A DNA stretch of 16,392 nucleotides from Bacilli bacterium (lineage in GTDB: Bacteria; Bacillota_I; Bacilli_A; ML615J-28; CAG-698), in assembly GCA_028691715.1 (NCBI GenBank), contig JAQUYR010000001.1, positions 1-16,392 of the forward strand. The letters are read 5' to 3'. Below the pieces are notes generated by a model. That model saw nothing but the letters and a program-made list of their open reading frames with translations, searched no databases and was not told the DNA's origin. A program made the position numbers and the translations under genes. This document shows, one piece after another, positions 1 through 7,480 of this stretch. Position 1 is the first letter of the stretch, and the number at the start of each line of letters is the position of its first letter.

Positions 1-797
1 GAGATGTATGGATAGTTAAAGTTTTCTGGGAAATCAAAGCCAAACAATCGTCCTAAACCGATAGCCATATCACTATACCCCGAAAAATCAAAATATATTT
101 GCAACATAAAACCTATGGCAAATAGCCAATACAAGACGACTGTTTTATCATCTGTTACCGAAAACATTTCCCCTATTTCTGCTAAAGTATTCGCTATTAT
201 AACCTTTTTGGATAGTCCAATAATAAATCTTTTACTGCCTGAATATATATTTTCCCAGGTTACCTTTCGCTTACTTAATTGCTCTTCTATGGTTGTATAT
301 CTGACAATAGGACCAGCTATCAACTGGGGGAAGAGTGACACATATGTTGCGAAATTTAAAAAACTCTTTTGAACTTGAGCTTTTCCCCGATATAAATCAA
401 TCGTATAGCTGAGTATTTGAAAAGTATAAAAACTAATTCCGATTGGAAGGGCTAATTTAAGTAATCCTAAGTCTGTTTTTAATAAAAGATTGATGTTTTC
501 AACAAAGAAATCAGCATACTTAAAAAAGCCTAAAGTTCCAATGCCAAAAATAATTGATGATACTAGAATGATTTTGGCCCATTTTGTACCTTGATACTTG
601 TTGATAAGTAAACCATGGATATATCCCGATAATGAAGAGGCTATCATCAGTATCGAATATATTGGTTCCCCAACAAAATAAAAAATTAAGCTTGCAATAA
701 GCAAGACAAAATTTTTCCCTTTATTTGGAGTGATAAAATATACTATTAAAACAACCGGTAAAAAATAATATAAAAAACTTATACTAGAAAAGAGCAC
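1..797 (-). CDS. MBOAT family membrane O-acyltransferase (AlgI/DltB-like), C-terminus beyond window
   Basis: Membrane-bound O-acyltransferases move acyl groups, typically acetyl, onto extracellular polymers. About 265 N-terminal residues are visible. They begin LFSSISFLYYFLP after a GTG start, the usual opening of AlgI-type proteins, and contain several hydrophobic segments. Family motifs are LPIGISFYTFQ (about residues 117-127), PQLIAGPIVRY shortly after, and QIYFDFSGYSDMA (about 233-245). The catalytic His of the family lies further downstream, outside the window. The start is GTG at 797: an in-frame TGA sits at 804-806 and an AAGG lies 10 nt upstream. The gene starts 22 nt after the lipoprotein gene at 820-1305, so the two are probably co-transcribed. 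The family call is secure from the motifs; the substrate is unknown. It could act with an AlgJ/DHHW-type partner beyond the left edge (inference). Confidence 0.93.
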   Translation of the reverse strand, partial: MLFSSISFLYYFLPVVLIVYFITPNKGKNFVLLIASLIFYFVGEPIYSILMIASSLSGYIHGLLINKYQGTKWAKIILVSSIIFGIGTLGFFKYADFFVENINLLLKTDLGLLKLALPIGISFYTFQILSYTIDLYRGKAQVQKSFLNFATYVSLFPQLIAGPIVRYTTIEEQLSKRKVTWENIYSGSKRFIIGLSKKVIIANTLAEIGEMFSVTDDKTVVLYWLFAIGFMLQIYFDFSGYSDMAIGLGRLFGFDFPENFNYPYI

Positions 798-819
798 GTT
801 GTTTCAGCCTTATTGGGGA

Positions 820-1305
820 TTATTCTTCATTTAATGCTAGAAAAGCATTATGAATTGCCTCTCCTTGATTGTTAGACATTATCAAAATGATGACATCACC
901 AATATTATCAACAATCACTTTATCCTTATCAACACCAACACAAATCCACTTCCATGGATCAACATTCTCTAGAATGTCAGCTTTTGCCTTTTCAATATCT
1001 ACACCTTCCTTAACTCTGACTAAACATACAGAATAAGCCGATGTACTCCAGTTTGATTCAGAAGCAATAGCCTCTTCAAAGTCGATTTCTGTTCCCAAAA
1101 ACCTAGTAACATTCTCACTATTAATCTCAATTACAATCAAATTAGGAATGGTGTTTTCTTTAAAAGAGTCTGGGTATTCTCCGTTTTCATAAATTTTATC
1201 GAGAATATCTTCCAATGATCCCTCTAAATTTTTTTCTTTTTTAGCACAAGCGCTAACTCCAAAAGTCATCGCTAAGGCAACAACTAAAAATAATAACTTT
1301 TTCAT
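820..1305 (-). CDS. Lipoprotein, probable DUF4358 family
   Basis: A 161-residue secreted lipoprotein. It has a lysine-rich start, a hydrophobic stretch and the lipobox VSAC with Cys20, so the mature protein should be tethered to the outer face of the membrane. The mature part reads like the small DUF4358 family: a conserved 'VEKAK-like' helix (IEKAKADILE), a W-containing turn and a closing DVIILIMSNN strand. This match is from memory of the family pattern and is moderate. A strong AAAGGAGA lies 6 nt before the ATG. The gene directly precedes the MBOAT gene. DUF4358 proteins are often seen beside MBOAT and DHHW genes in Clostridia-like genomes, which supports the call. No convincing promoter was found; a TAAAAT at 1396-1401, just past the sufB terminator, is the best candidate and is weak. 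The biochemical role is unknown. Confidence 0.75.
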   Translation of the reverse strand: MKKLLFLVVALAMTFGVSACAKKEKNLEGSLEDILDKIYENGEYPDSFKENTIPNLIVIEINSENVTRFLGTEIDFEEAIASESNWSTSAYSVCLVRVKEGVDIEKAKADILENVDPWKWICVGVDKDKVIVDNIGDVIILIMSNNQGEAIHNAFLALNEE

Positions 1306-1420
1306 TTTTCTTCTCCTTTAAGACTTCATTTGTTATTTTGAATAACCACTCTATAAACAAAGTATCCCTTCTTTTTTCTAGTGAGTTCGTTTAAAATTTT
1401 AATCAAACTATCTCAAATTA

Positions 1421-1447
1421 AAAAAAGATCTATCTATCCGATAGATC
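1421..1447 (-). terminator. Rho-independent terminator of the apbE-suf operon
   Basis: A perfect 8-bp stem, GATCTATC (1427-1434) with GATAGATC (1440-1447), with a 5-nt loop, is followed on the minus strand by six T residues. The downstream arm of the hairpin overlaps the sufB TAG stop (1434-1436). It separates the SUF operon from the lipoprotein-MBOAT unit. Confidence 0.88.
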
Positions 1448-2837
1448 CTGTCATCTCTAATTTTATTAATTGATTTAATTCTACAGCATATTCCATTGGT
1501 AATTCCTTTGAAAATGGCTCAATAAATCCCATTACAATCATCTCCAACGCCTGAGCTTCAGTCAATCCCCGGCTCATCAAGTAGAACATTTGCTCTTCAC
1601 TTACCTTTGAGACCGTCGCCTCATGTTCAATTCTAGCTTTCTGATTTTGAACAAAATTGAAAGGAATTGTATCGCTTCTCGATAAATCATCGAGGATTAT
1701 CGTATCACACTCGACATGACTTCTGGCATTAATTGCCTTAGGAGCATGGCGAACAGTTCCTCGATAATTAACCTGACCTCCTCCTCGGCAAATTGATTTC
1801 GAGATAATCGTACTAGTAGTATTCGGCGCTAGATGTATCATCTTTGCACCAGTATCCTGAATTTGTCCCTTACCAGCAAAGGCAATTGAAATGGTCGTTC
1901 CCTTTGCCCCAACACCATTTAAAATACAAGCAGGATATTTCATATTGAGACCAGAACCAATGTTACCATCAATCCACTCCATATGAGCATACGATTCACA
2001 TATTGCTCTTTTAGTTACTAGATTAACGATATTATTTGACCAGTTTTGAACTGTAGAATAGCGACAATATCCCTTGTCCTTGACATATATCTCAACAATC
2101 GCTGCATGAAGAGAATCCTTTGAATATATTGGTGCCGTACAGCCTTCAACATAATTTAGGCTGGCTTCTTCATCAACAATTATTAATGTTCTCTCAAACT
2201 GTCCCATTTGTTCAGTATTGATGCGAAAATATGATTGCAGTGGCTTCTCAACTTTTACTCCTTTTGGAACATAGATGAATGAACCACCACTCCAAACAGC
2301 AGTATTCAGGGCTGCATACTTATTATCGCTGTAGGGAACAACTTTTCCAAAATACTCTTTAACAATCTCTGGATATTTTCTTACTGCTGTATCAGTATCA
2401 CAGAACAACACTCCAAGCTTTTCAAGTTCCTCAAGAGTATTGTGATAAACGACCTCTGATTCAAACTGACTAGAAACTCCACCTAAATACTTTCTTTCGG
2501 CTTCAGGAATCCCTAGCTTATCAAAAGTATCTTTAATCTCTTCAGGGACATCTTCCCAATTATTCTCAACATTTTGGCTTGATTTAATATAATATGTATA
2601 TTCATTAAAATCTAAAAAATCCAGATTAGGTCCGAAATTTGGCTGTGGCATAGAAATAAATTTGTCATAGGCCTTGATTCGATAATCTCTCATCCAATCT
2701 GGCTCTTTCTTATAACTAGATATTGCCTTAACAACTTCCAAACTCAATCCCTTACCCGTATTAAAAACATCTTTAGTCTCTGTTTTAAAACCGTACTTGT
2801 AATCGCCAACAATTTTATCAATTTTATTATTCTTCAT
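1434..2837 (-). CDS. sufB: SufB, Fe-S cluster scaffold subunit of the SufBCD complex
   Basis: Core scaffold on which the SUF system assembles nascent Fe-S clusters in the cytoplasm, as part of the SufBC2D complex. The 467-residue length matches Bacillus SufB (about 465). Near-identical family blocks run throughout, including SEVVYHN, WSGGSFIYVPKGVKVE, GQFERTLIIVDEEAS and the C-terminal YLMSRGLTEAQA. Candidate functional residues are Cys233 in VEGCTAP, Cys377 in VECDT (equivalent to E. coli Cys405, implicated in cluster assembly) and EHE at 404-406. A start at 2849 (ATG GTG AAC CAG ATG) is possible, but the ATG at 2837 is preferred because GGTGA lies exactly 5 nt before it; residues are numbered from there. 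The start overlaps the sufU stop by 11 nt, so translation is coupled. Last gene of the operon, ending inside a terminator. Confidence 0.98.
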   Translation of the reverse strand: MKNNKIDKIVGDYKYGFKTETKDVFNTGKGLSLEVVKAISSYKKEPDWMRDYRIKAYDKFISMPQPNFGPNLDFLDFNEYTYYIKSSQNVENNWEDVPEEIKDTFDKLGIPEAERKYLGGVSSQFESEVVYHNTLEELEKLGVLFCDTDTAVRKYPEIVKEYFGKVVPYSDNKYAALNTAVWSGGSFIYVPKGVKVEKPLQSYFRINTEQMGQFERTLIIVDEEASLNYVEGCTAPIYSKDSLHAAIVEIYVKDKGYCRYSTVQNWSNNIVNLVTKRAICESYAHMEWIDGNIGSGLNMKYPACILNGVGAKGTTISIAFAGKGQIQDTGAKMIHLAPNTTSTIISKSICRGGGQVNYRGTVRHAPKAINARSHVECDTIILDDLSRSDTIPFNFVQNQKARIEHEATVSKVSEEQMFYLMSRGLTEAQALEMIVMGFIEPFSKELPMEYAVELNQLIKLEMTGSIG

Positions 2838-3261
2838 CTGGTTCACCATTGAGTATTTTTTCTAAAGCTTTCCAGGAAACAGTAGCACACTTTATTCGTG
2901 CTGGAAACTTTGATACTCCCTCATAGACTAAGGCTTCCTCAAGATCCTCTTCATCATCAATCTTTTCACCCTTGATCATCCTATAATATTTCTGGATTAA
3001 TCCCTTTGCTTCATCAACACTCTTGCCCTTTAAAACTTCTGATAGAACGCTTGCTGAGGAACAACAAATAGAGCAGCCACTCCCTTGATGATTTATTTCC
3101 TTGATAATTCCATTTTCTATTTTTGCTTCAATAGTTATATCATCACCACAAGAGGGATTTTTAATATGGACATGAGGGTATCCCTTAAGGCCTTTATTGC
3201 GAGGATTTTTATAATGGTCCATTATTACTTGGCGATATAAATTTTCAATATCATTATTCAT
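2827..3261 (-). CDS. sufU: SufU, zinc-dependent sulfur acceptor for SufS
   Basis: SufU accepts persulfide sulfur from SufS and passes it to SufB in Gram-positive SUF systems. The 144-residue protein has LYRQVIMDHYKNPRNKG near its start and the four expected zinc or sulfur ligands: Cys38 and Asp40 in PSCGDD, Cys63 in GSGCS, and Cys125 in RIKCATVSW. The roughly 20-residue insert between the second and third cysteines that separates SufU from IscU is present. Two extra cysteines (66 and 67) follow Cys63 where other SufU proteins usually have Ser/Met/Ala. The open frame extends to a GTG at 3270, but the ATG at 3261 has AGGTGA 5 nt upstream and is chosen. It overlaps the end of sufS by 8 nt and the start of sufB by 11 nt. 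Confidence 0.97.
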   Translation of the reverse strand: MNNDIENLYRQVIMDHYKNPRNKGLKGYPHVHIKNPSCGDDITIEAKIENGIIKEINHQGSGCSICCSSASVLSEVLKGKSVDEAKGLIQKYYRMIKGEKIDDEEDLEEALVYEGVSKFPARIKCATVSWKALEKILNGEPDEE

Positions 3262-4480
3262 TTTTTTCACCTACAAATCTATTGAAGAACTCAACAGCCT
3301 CCTTAGCTGTTTGAACAAACACATCAGCATCATGTAAATCATTATAAATATAAAATGATCCCCTTAATGTACCTGTAGTTTTTAACCATTTTGTAATCAA
3401 TTGAGCACAGTGATGACCAGCCCTCAAAGCGACATCCTTATTATCAAAAATAGTTGCGGCATCATGAGGATGAACACCTTCAATATTGAAGGAAATAATC
3501 GGTGTTTCTGCTGTTTCATTATAGATAATAATTCCCTTTATTTTCTTCAATTTTTCCAAAGCATATTCCTTTAATTTCATTGTATGCTCATGAATAGCAT
3601 CAAAACCAAAGCCAGATAATATATCAACAGCTTCACCAAGGCCAATAACCTCAGCAATAGCTGGTGTTCCTACTTCGAATCGATAGGGAATATCTTTCAC
3701 TTTAACATCATTTAAAGTTACTTCTTCATTCATATCTCCACCATACTCTAAAGGATCAAGTTTATTCAATATCTTAGCTTTACCATACAACACTCCTATT
3801 CCCATAGGACCCAGCATTTTATGTCCAGAAAAGGCTAAGAAATCAACATCCAACGCCTTAACATCAACCTTCATATGAGTAACCGCCTGGGCAGCATCAA
3901 CAATTACAACAGCCTTATTTTCATGAGCTAACTTTATGATCTTTTCAATTGGAGTGATGTAACCCATAACATTAGAAACATATGTTAATGCAACTACTTT
4001 GACCTTATCGCTTAAAATACTTTTAAAAGAATCAACAGTGATTCTTCCCTCTTCATTTAAAGGTATGTACTTCAAAATTGCTTTCTTTTTCTGGCACAAC
4101 CTCATCCATGGTAAAACTGAGCTATGATGTTCTAATTCAGAGGTGATGACAACATCCCCCTCTTGAAGATATTTTTCTCCATATGTCAATGCTATTAAAT
4201 TTAAAGCATTTGAAGCATTTTTTGTAAAGATTACTTCTTCAAAATTAGAATTAATGAATCGTGCTATTTTTTCACGGGCGATATCATATTCATCAGAAGC
4301 CTTATAACTAAGTTTATAGACTCCCCGATGAACATTGACTCCGTATTGAGTATAATATTCTTCCATTTTAACAAGTGTTCTTTGTGGTTTCAAACTTGTT
4401 GCGCAAGAATCCAAATATACTAAATCAGGATTCTTATCATATATGGGAAACATCTTTCTAATTTTATTAACATCTAACAT
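3254..4480 (-). CDS. sufS: SufS, PLP-dependent cysteine desulfurase (class II)
   Basis: Cytoplasmic enzyme that converts cysteine to alanine and holds the released sulfur as a persulfide for SufU. The 408-residue length is close to B. subtilis SufS (406). Visible active-site features are the PLP-binding Lys221 in SGHKMLGPMG, His118 in ELEHHSS, Asp195 and Gln198 in VDAAQAV, and the persulfide Cys358 in RAGHHCAQ, embedded in the compact loop typical of group II desulfurases. An unusual Cys replaces the common Ala in the N-terminal LDSCATS motif. The frame opens with a GTG at 4489, but the ATG at 4480 with AGGTG 6-7 nt upstream fits the family N-terminus better. Its last codons (Val-Gly-Glu) contain the ribosome binding site of sufU. 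Confidence 0.98.
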   Translation of the reverse strand: MLDVNKIRKMFPIYDKNPDLVYLDSCATSLKPQRTLVKMEEYYTQYGVNVHRGVYKLSYKASDEYDIAREKIARFINSNFEEVIFTKNASNALNLIALTYGEKYLQEGDVVITSELEHHSSVLPWMRLCQKKKAILKYIPLNEEGRITVDSFKSILSDKVKVVALTYVSNVMGYITPIEKIIKLAHENKAVVIVDAAQAVTHMKVDVKALDVDFLAFSGHKMLGPMGIGVLYGKAKILNKLDPLEYGGDMNEEVTLNDVKVKDIPYRFEVGTPAIAEVIGLGEAVDILSGFGFDAIHEHTMKLKEYALEKLKKIKGIIIYNETAETPIISFNIEGVHPHDAATIFDNKDVALRAGHHCAQLITKWLKTTGTLRGSFYIYNDLHDADVFVQTAKEAVEFFNRFVGEKNE

Positions 4481-4492
4481 TCTTACCACCTC

Positions 4493-5386
4493 TTATATAT
4501 GTTTACTACTCCAGTATTTGATGTAATTCTGGAATTTTTCATCTTTAATTTCCATCAAGAATGGATTGATAAATCCCTCTACTATCAATGTCTCGCTCGC
4601 TTCTTTGGTCAAACCACGGCTCATCAAATAATACAATTCTTCTTCATCTATTGCTCCAATCGATGCTCCATGAGAAGCTAGGCAATCAAATTCATCGATT
4701 TGTAACCAGGGATTAGCACTAATCATCGATTTTGCATCCAGTAATAATCCTTTAACCTTCTGCCACAAATTGGTGTTTTTAGCACCTTTTTGAATAATAC
4801 CATTAGTATTGACATTGAGCAGGGATTTTCCCTGACATATAGCATAATTTGTCATTTTAGATGTTGTATTCTTGATTTGATGGTGTAAATCATATTTATA
4901 ATTCTGAGTTTTTTCACTGCTGTTTATGATTACATTTATGCTATCATTGATAGCTCCTTCGCCTTTTAAATAGATATCTTGCTTCGATATCACTTCTCCA
5001 TTAAAAAGAGTGATGCTCTTGTTCTTTATCACAGAATTATCCTCTAAATAAATCTTAACATTAGTCTTTATCTCTTTAGAATCATCATTTTTTTCAAAAT
5101 TCAAATAGTCCAGACAAGAATTCTCGTGACAGACCACCATAGTATTAATGGTGACATCGCCTTTGACACTATAATAGATTTCTTCTATTTTCACTTCTTT
5201 ATCCTTAGCAATATCGATACTTATGTTGGTATCACGATTAATGAAATGTATTAATTTCAAAGAAACATTCTCTGCAAAATTAAGACTATCAGCCATAAAA
5301 GAACTATAAACTATATTACCATTTTCTAGAACTATATATTTTTCATCATTCTCTAGGATGTCTTCTCTAATTCTTTCTAAATCCAT
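4493..5386 (-). CDS. sufD: SufD, short form, SufBCD complex subunit
   Basis: Partner of SufB in the SufBC2D scaffold, thought to support iron entry and cluster assembly. At 297 residues it is about 140 shorter than Bacillus SufD (about 437). The C-terminal half is clearly SufD/SufB-like: His239 in ASHGASIGAID (equivalent to the functionally important E. coli SufD His360), then ELYYLMSRGLT and IVEGFINPF, paralogous to the end of SufB. The middle is beta-rich with low similarity, as expected for the beta-helix core. What is missing is the N-terminal helical domain. The start is well fixed: AAAGGAG, built from the last sufC codons, sits 7 nt before ATG 5386, only 3 nt after the sufC stop. No frameshift remnant is visible upstream because sufC ends right there, so the short form looks genuine. 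Confidence 0.93.
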   Translation of the reverse strand: MDLERIREDILENDEKYIVLENGNIVYSSFMADSLNFAENVSLKLIHFINRDTNISIDIAKDKEVKIEEIYYSVKGDVTINTMVVCHENSCLDYLNFEKNDDSKEIKTNVKIYLEDNSVIKNKSITLFNGEVISKQDIYLKGEGAINDSINVIINSSEKTQNYKYDLHHQIKNTTSKMTNYAICQGKSLLNVNTNGIIQKGAKNTNLWQKVKGLLLDAKSMISANPWLQIDEFDCLASHGASIGAIDEEELYYLMSRGLTKEASETLIVEGFINPFLMEIKDEKFQNYIKYWSSKHI

Positions 5387-5389
5387 TAT

Positions 5390-6211
5390 CTACTCCTTTG
5401 TACTCTTGAAAGCACAACTTCCCAGTACAGCATGAGCCTTTTTATTTACTTCCTCGTCTTCAATACCTAGTTCTTCCTTAATCCAGTCATAACCTTCTTC
5501 ATCGATTTTGGATATCAATTCCTTACCTCCTGATTTGACTATTTTTCCGTTCATAATGATATGAACATAATCAACATCAAGATAATCTAAGAGCCTTTGA
5601 TAATGAGTTATTACAATTGCTCCAAAATCAGCACTGCGCATATTATTTATATTTTCCCCTACAATTCTTAAGGCATCAACATCAAGTCCAGAATCTATTT
5701 CATCAAGTATAGCAAAGTTTGGTTTTAACATCTTCATCTGCAATATCTCATTACGTTTTTTTTCTCCACCAGAAAAACCCTCATTTAAGTATCGATGTGG
5801 CAAATCACTGCGCATCTTCAAATCCCCAACAGCCTTGTCAAATTGTTTAATGAATTTAAACAAAGAAATGTGCTCTCCCTCAGCTAATCTAGCTTGCATA
5901 GCTGTTTTAATAAAATCAGAATTGGTTATTCCACTGATTTCATTGGGATATTGCATCGCTAAGAAGATTCCTTTCCTGCTTCTTTCATCAACACTCATCT
6001 TCAAAACATCTTCACCATCTAAAGTGATTGATCCTGCGGTTGTCTGATATTTATAATGACCCATGATAACTGATGCCAATGTGCTCTTTCCTGTTCCATT
6101 GGGTCCCATTATGGCATGAATTTCTCCGGTATTGACTTTTAAATCTATTCCCTTTAAAATCTCTTTCTCTTCAACTCTAGCGTGTAAATTTTTTATTTCT
6201 AATGTTCTCAT
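5390..6211 (-). CDS. sufC: SufC, ATPase subunit of the SufBCD complex
   Basis: Soluble ABC-type ATPase that drives conformational change in SufB-SufD. The roughly 273 residues (from the ATG) show Walker A GPNGTGKST (36-44), Q-loop Gln87 in MQYPNEI, signature FSGGEKKRNE (146-155), Walker B and D-loop in LDEIDSGLD (169-177) and switch His203 in ITHYQ. These match the SufC subfamily rather than transporters, and no membrane segments are present. The start is ambiguous: the frame opens at TTG 6223; a GTG at 6220 has AAAGGAG about 6 nt upstream, inside apbE; the ATG at 6211 has GGTGA 5 nt upstream and matches the usual SufC N-terminus. I use the ATG. It begins 1 nt after the apbE stop, or overlaps it if the GTG is used. 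Confidence 0.97.
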   Translation of the reverse strand: MRTLEIKNLHARVEEKEILKGIDLKVNTGEIHAIMGPNGTGKSTLASVIMGHYKYQTTAGSITLDGEDVLKMSVDERSRKGIFLAMQYPNEISGITNSDFIKTAMQARLAEGEHISLFKFIKQFDKAVGDLKMRSDLPHRYLNEGFSGGEKKRNEILQMKMLKPNFAILDEIDSGLDVDALRIVGENINNMRSADFGAIVITHYQRLLDYLDVDYVHIIMNGKIVKSGGKELISKIDEEGYDWIKEELGIEDEEVNKKAHAVLGSCAFKSTKE

Positions 6212-6212
6212 A

Positions 6213-7352
6213 TTATTCACCAAATACTCCTTTATATATATATCCTAATTCACTAACATTCTGATTAAAGACAAAAACGTCTTTCAATCCGCTTGATATA
6301 TAGATGTTATAGTTATCGTTATCCTTCACTACATAAATTGCATCTAATCCCTTTGTTTCCTCAACAATCTTCATTCCCTTTTCTAAACCCAAAGCGAATA
6401 ATGTTGTACTCAAACCATCAGCCTCTATGGAAGAGGTTGTGATGACACTGACACTGACAACTTCATTGGCAAAGGGAAATCCTGTTCTTGGGTCGAGGAT
6501 ATGATGATATCTATTACCATTTTTATCCATGACATATTTTTCATAAATTCCTGAGGTTACTATCGTCTTGTTGCTCAAATAAAGTTGTCCATAATAGTAT
6601 TTCTTTTCTTCCTTTGAATAATTATATTCATCAATATATGGGGTTTGCATAAAAACAGTCCAATCCTTTTCCCAATACGAACCTAAGAGAAGAATGTTTT
6701 TCCCGATATCGATAACAGCGCTTGTTATTCCCGCTTCGGTAAGATATGTATAAACACAATCAGCAGCATAACCCTTAACTATTCCTCCCAAATCCAATTT
6801 CATACCCTTTTCCTTGAGATAAACAGTTTGATCAAAGGTATCTATTACTATGTTCTTGTAATCAACAAGAGGTAAATATTCTTCTAGGTTTGTTGGAACA
6901 TCGACATAGATGGGATCATATATACTATAATAGTTATCAATAAAATTCCACTGATCCCATACAGGGGCTATTGTGGGGTCAAAAAGAGCTATTCCATCTA
7001 CTTCAGATAATTCTGATATTTTAAGGGCTTCATTTAGAACATAAATAACCTCATAGCTGACCTCTACAGGGGCTATTCCGGAGGAATTGTTTATCTTCAT
7101 TATTTCCGTTTGGTAGCCATCTTCCCTTTCCTGAGCATTAAACATCTTGTCTATTTGATCGAGAAGAAAACAAATATCATCATAGATATCTTCTATCTTG
7201 CCTTCATCCTTGCTCGTAGCTGCAATTTCTACCTTATTAGCGGTATTAAAATACGAGGGAAAGTTTAAAGAATAAACTGTTCGATCTTTATCGCAACCTA
7301 TTAGCATGAGAAATATAAATATCAAACTAAAAACTATTAATAACTTCTTCAT
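6213..7352 (-). CDS. apbE: ApbE-family FAD:protein FMN transferase, lipoprotein
   Basis: ApbE enzymes cleave FAD and attach FMN covalently to a Thr or Ser of flavoproteins such as Rnf/Nqr subunits and extracytoplasmic reductases. The 379-residue protein has a signal peptide with lipobox LIGC (Cys20), placing it on the outer membrane face. Family motifs are LDLGGIVKGYAAD (186-198), AVIDIGKNILLLGS (212-225), TSGIYEKY (267-274), HHILDPRTGFP (283-293) and EADGLSTTLFALG (310-322), the last containing the Mg-binding Asp and Thr. GAGG lies 5 nt before the ATG. It is the first gene of the suf operon, reading directly into sufC with essentially no gap, which is an unexpected partner. No flavinylation target is in the window. 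Confidence 0.95.
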   Translation of the reverse strand: MKKLLIVFSLIFIFLMLIGCDKDRTVYSLNFPSYFNTANKVEIAATSKDEGKIEDIYDDICFLLDQIDKMFNAQEREDGYQTEIMKINNSSGIAPVEVSYEVIYVLNEALKISELSEVDGIALFDPTIAPVWDQWNFIDNYYSIYDPIYVDVPTNLEEYLPLVDYKNIVIDTFDQTVYLKEKGMKLDLGGIVKGYAADCVYTYLTEAGITSAVIDIGKNILLLGSYWEKDWTVFMQTPYIDEYNYSKEEKKYYYGQLYLSNKTIVTSGIYEKYVMDKNGNRYHHILDPRTGFPFANEVVSVSVITTSSIEADGLSTTLFALGLEKGMKIVEETKGLDAIYVVKDNDNYNIYISSGLKDVFVFNQNVSELGYIYKGVFGE

Positions 7353-7377
7353 AGTAGCCTCAATTCTAATTCATAAT

Positions 7378-7386
7378 ATTATACCA
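7378..7386 (-). promoter_or_regulatory. Extended -10 promoter of the apbE-suf operon
   Basis: On the minus strand TGGTATAAT is a perfect extended -10 element. Transcription would start near 7371, about 19 nt before the apbE ATG. The -35 region is AT-rich with no good match at 17 nt, so the TGn extension probably compensates. No obvious iron- or Fe-S-responsive operator was recognised nearby. Confidence 0.72.
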
Positions 7387-7440
7387 AAAATTTTTAACTT
7401 TTGCTTGAAATATAGTAATTTTTTTTATTATTCATATTTT

Positions 7441-7480
7441 AAAATTAAAACACCTGATTTATCAGGTGTCAATTTTTTCT
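7441..7480 (-). terminator. Rho-independent terminator after the two-TM protein gene
   Basis: A perfect 8-bp stem, ACACCTGA (7450-7457) with TCAGGTGT (7462-7469), with a 4-nt loop. On the minus strand it is followed by TTTAATTTT and preceded by an A-tract. It lies 11 nt past the stop of the gene at 7481-8065 and just upstream of the apbE promoter, so it insulates the suf operon. Confidence 0.85.

Noticed and set aside
115..372. Open frame of 85 residues on the plus strand
   Set aside because: It lies antisense to the MBOAT gene, whose family motifs are unmistakable on the minus strand; no ribosome binding site or recognisable product.
1332..1346. Small inverted repeat GTTATT/AATAAC upstream of the lipoprotein gene
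   Set aside because: A 6-bp, pure A/T-rich stem with a 3-nt loop and no T-tract is expected often by chance in this composition.
4493..5386. SufD as a frameshifted or broken gene
   Set aside because: The start is preceded by a strong ribosome binding site 3 nt after the sufC stop, leaving no room for a lost N-terminal part, and the frame is intact to the end.
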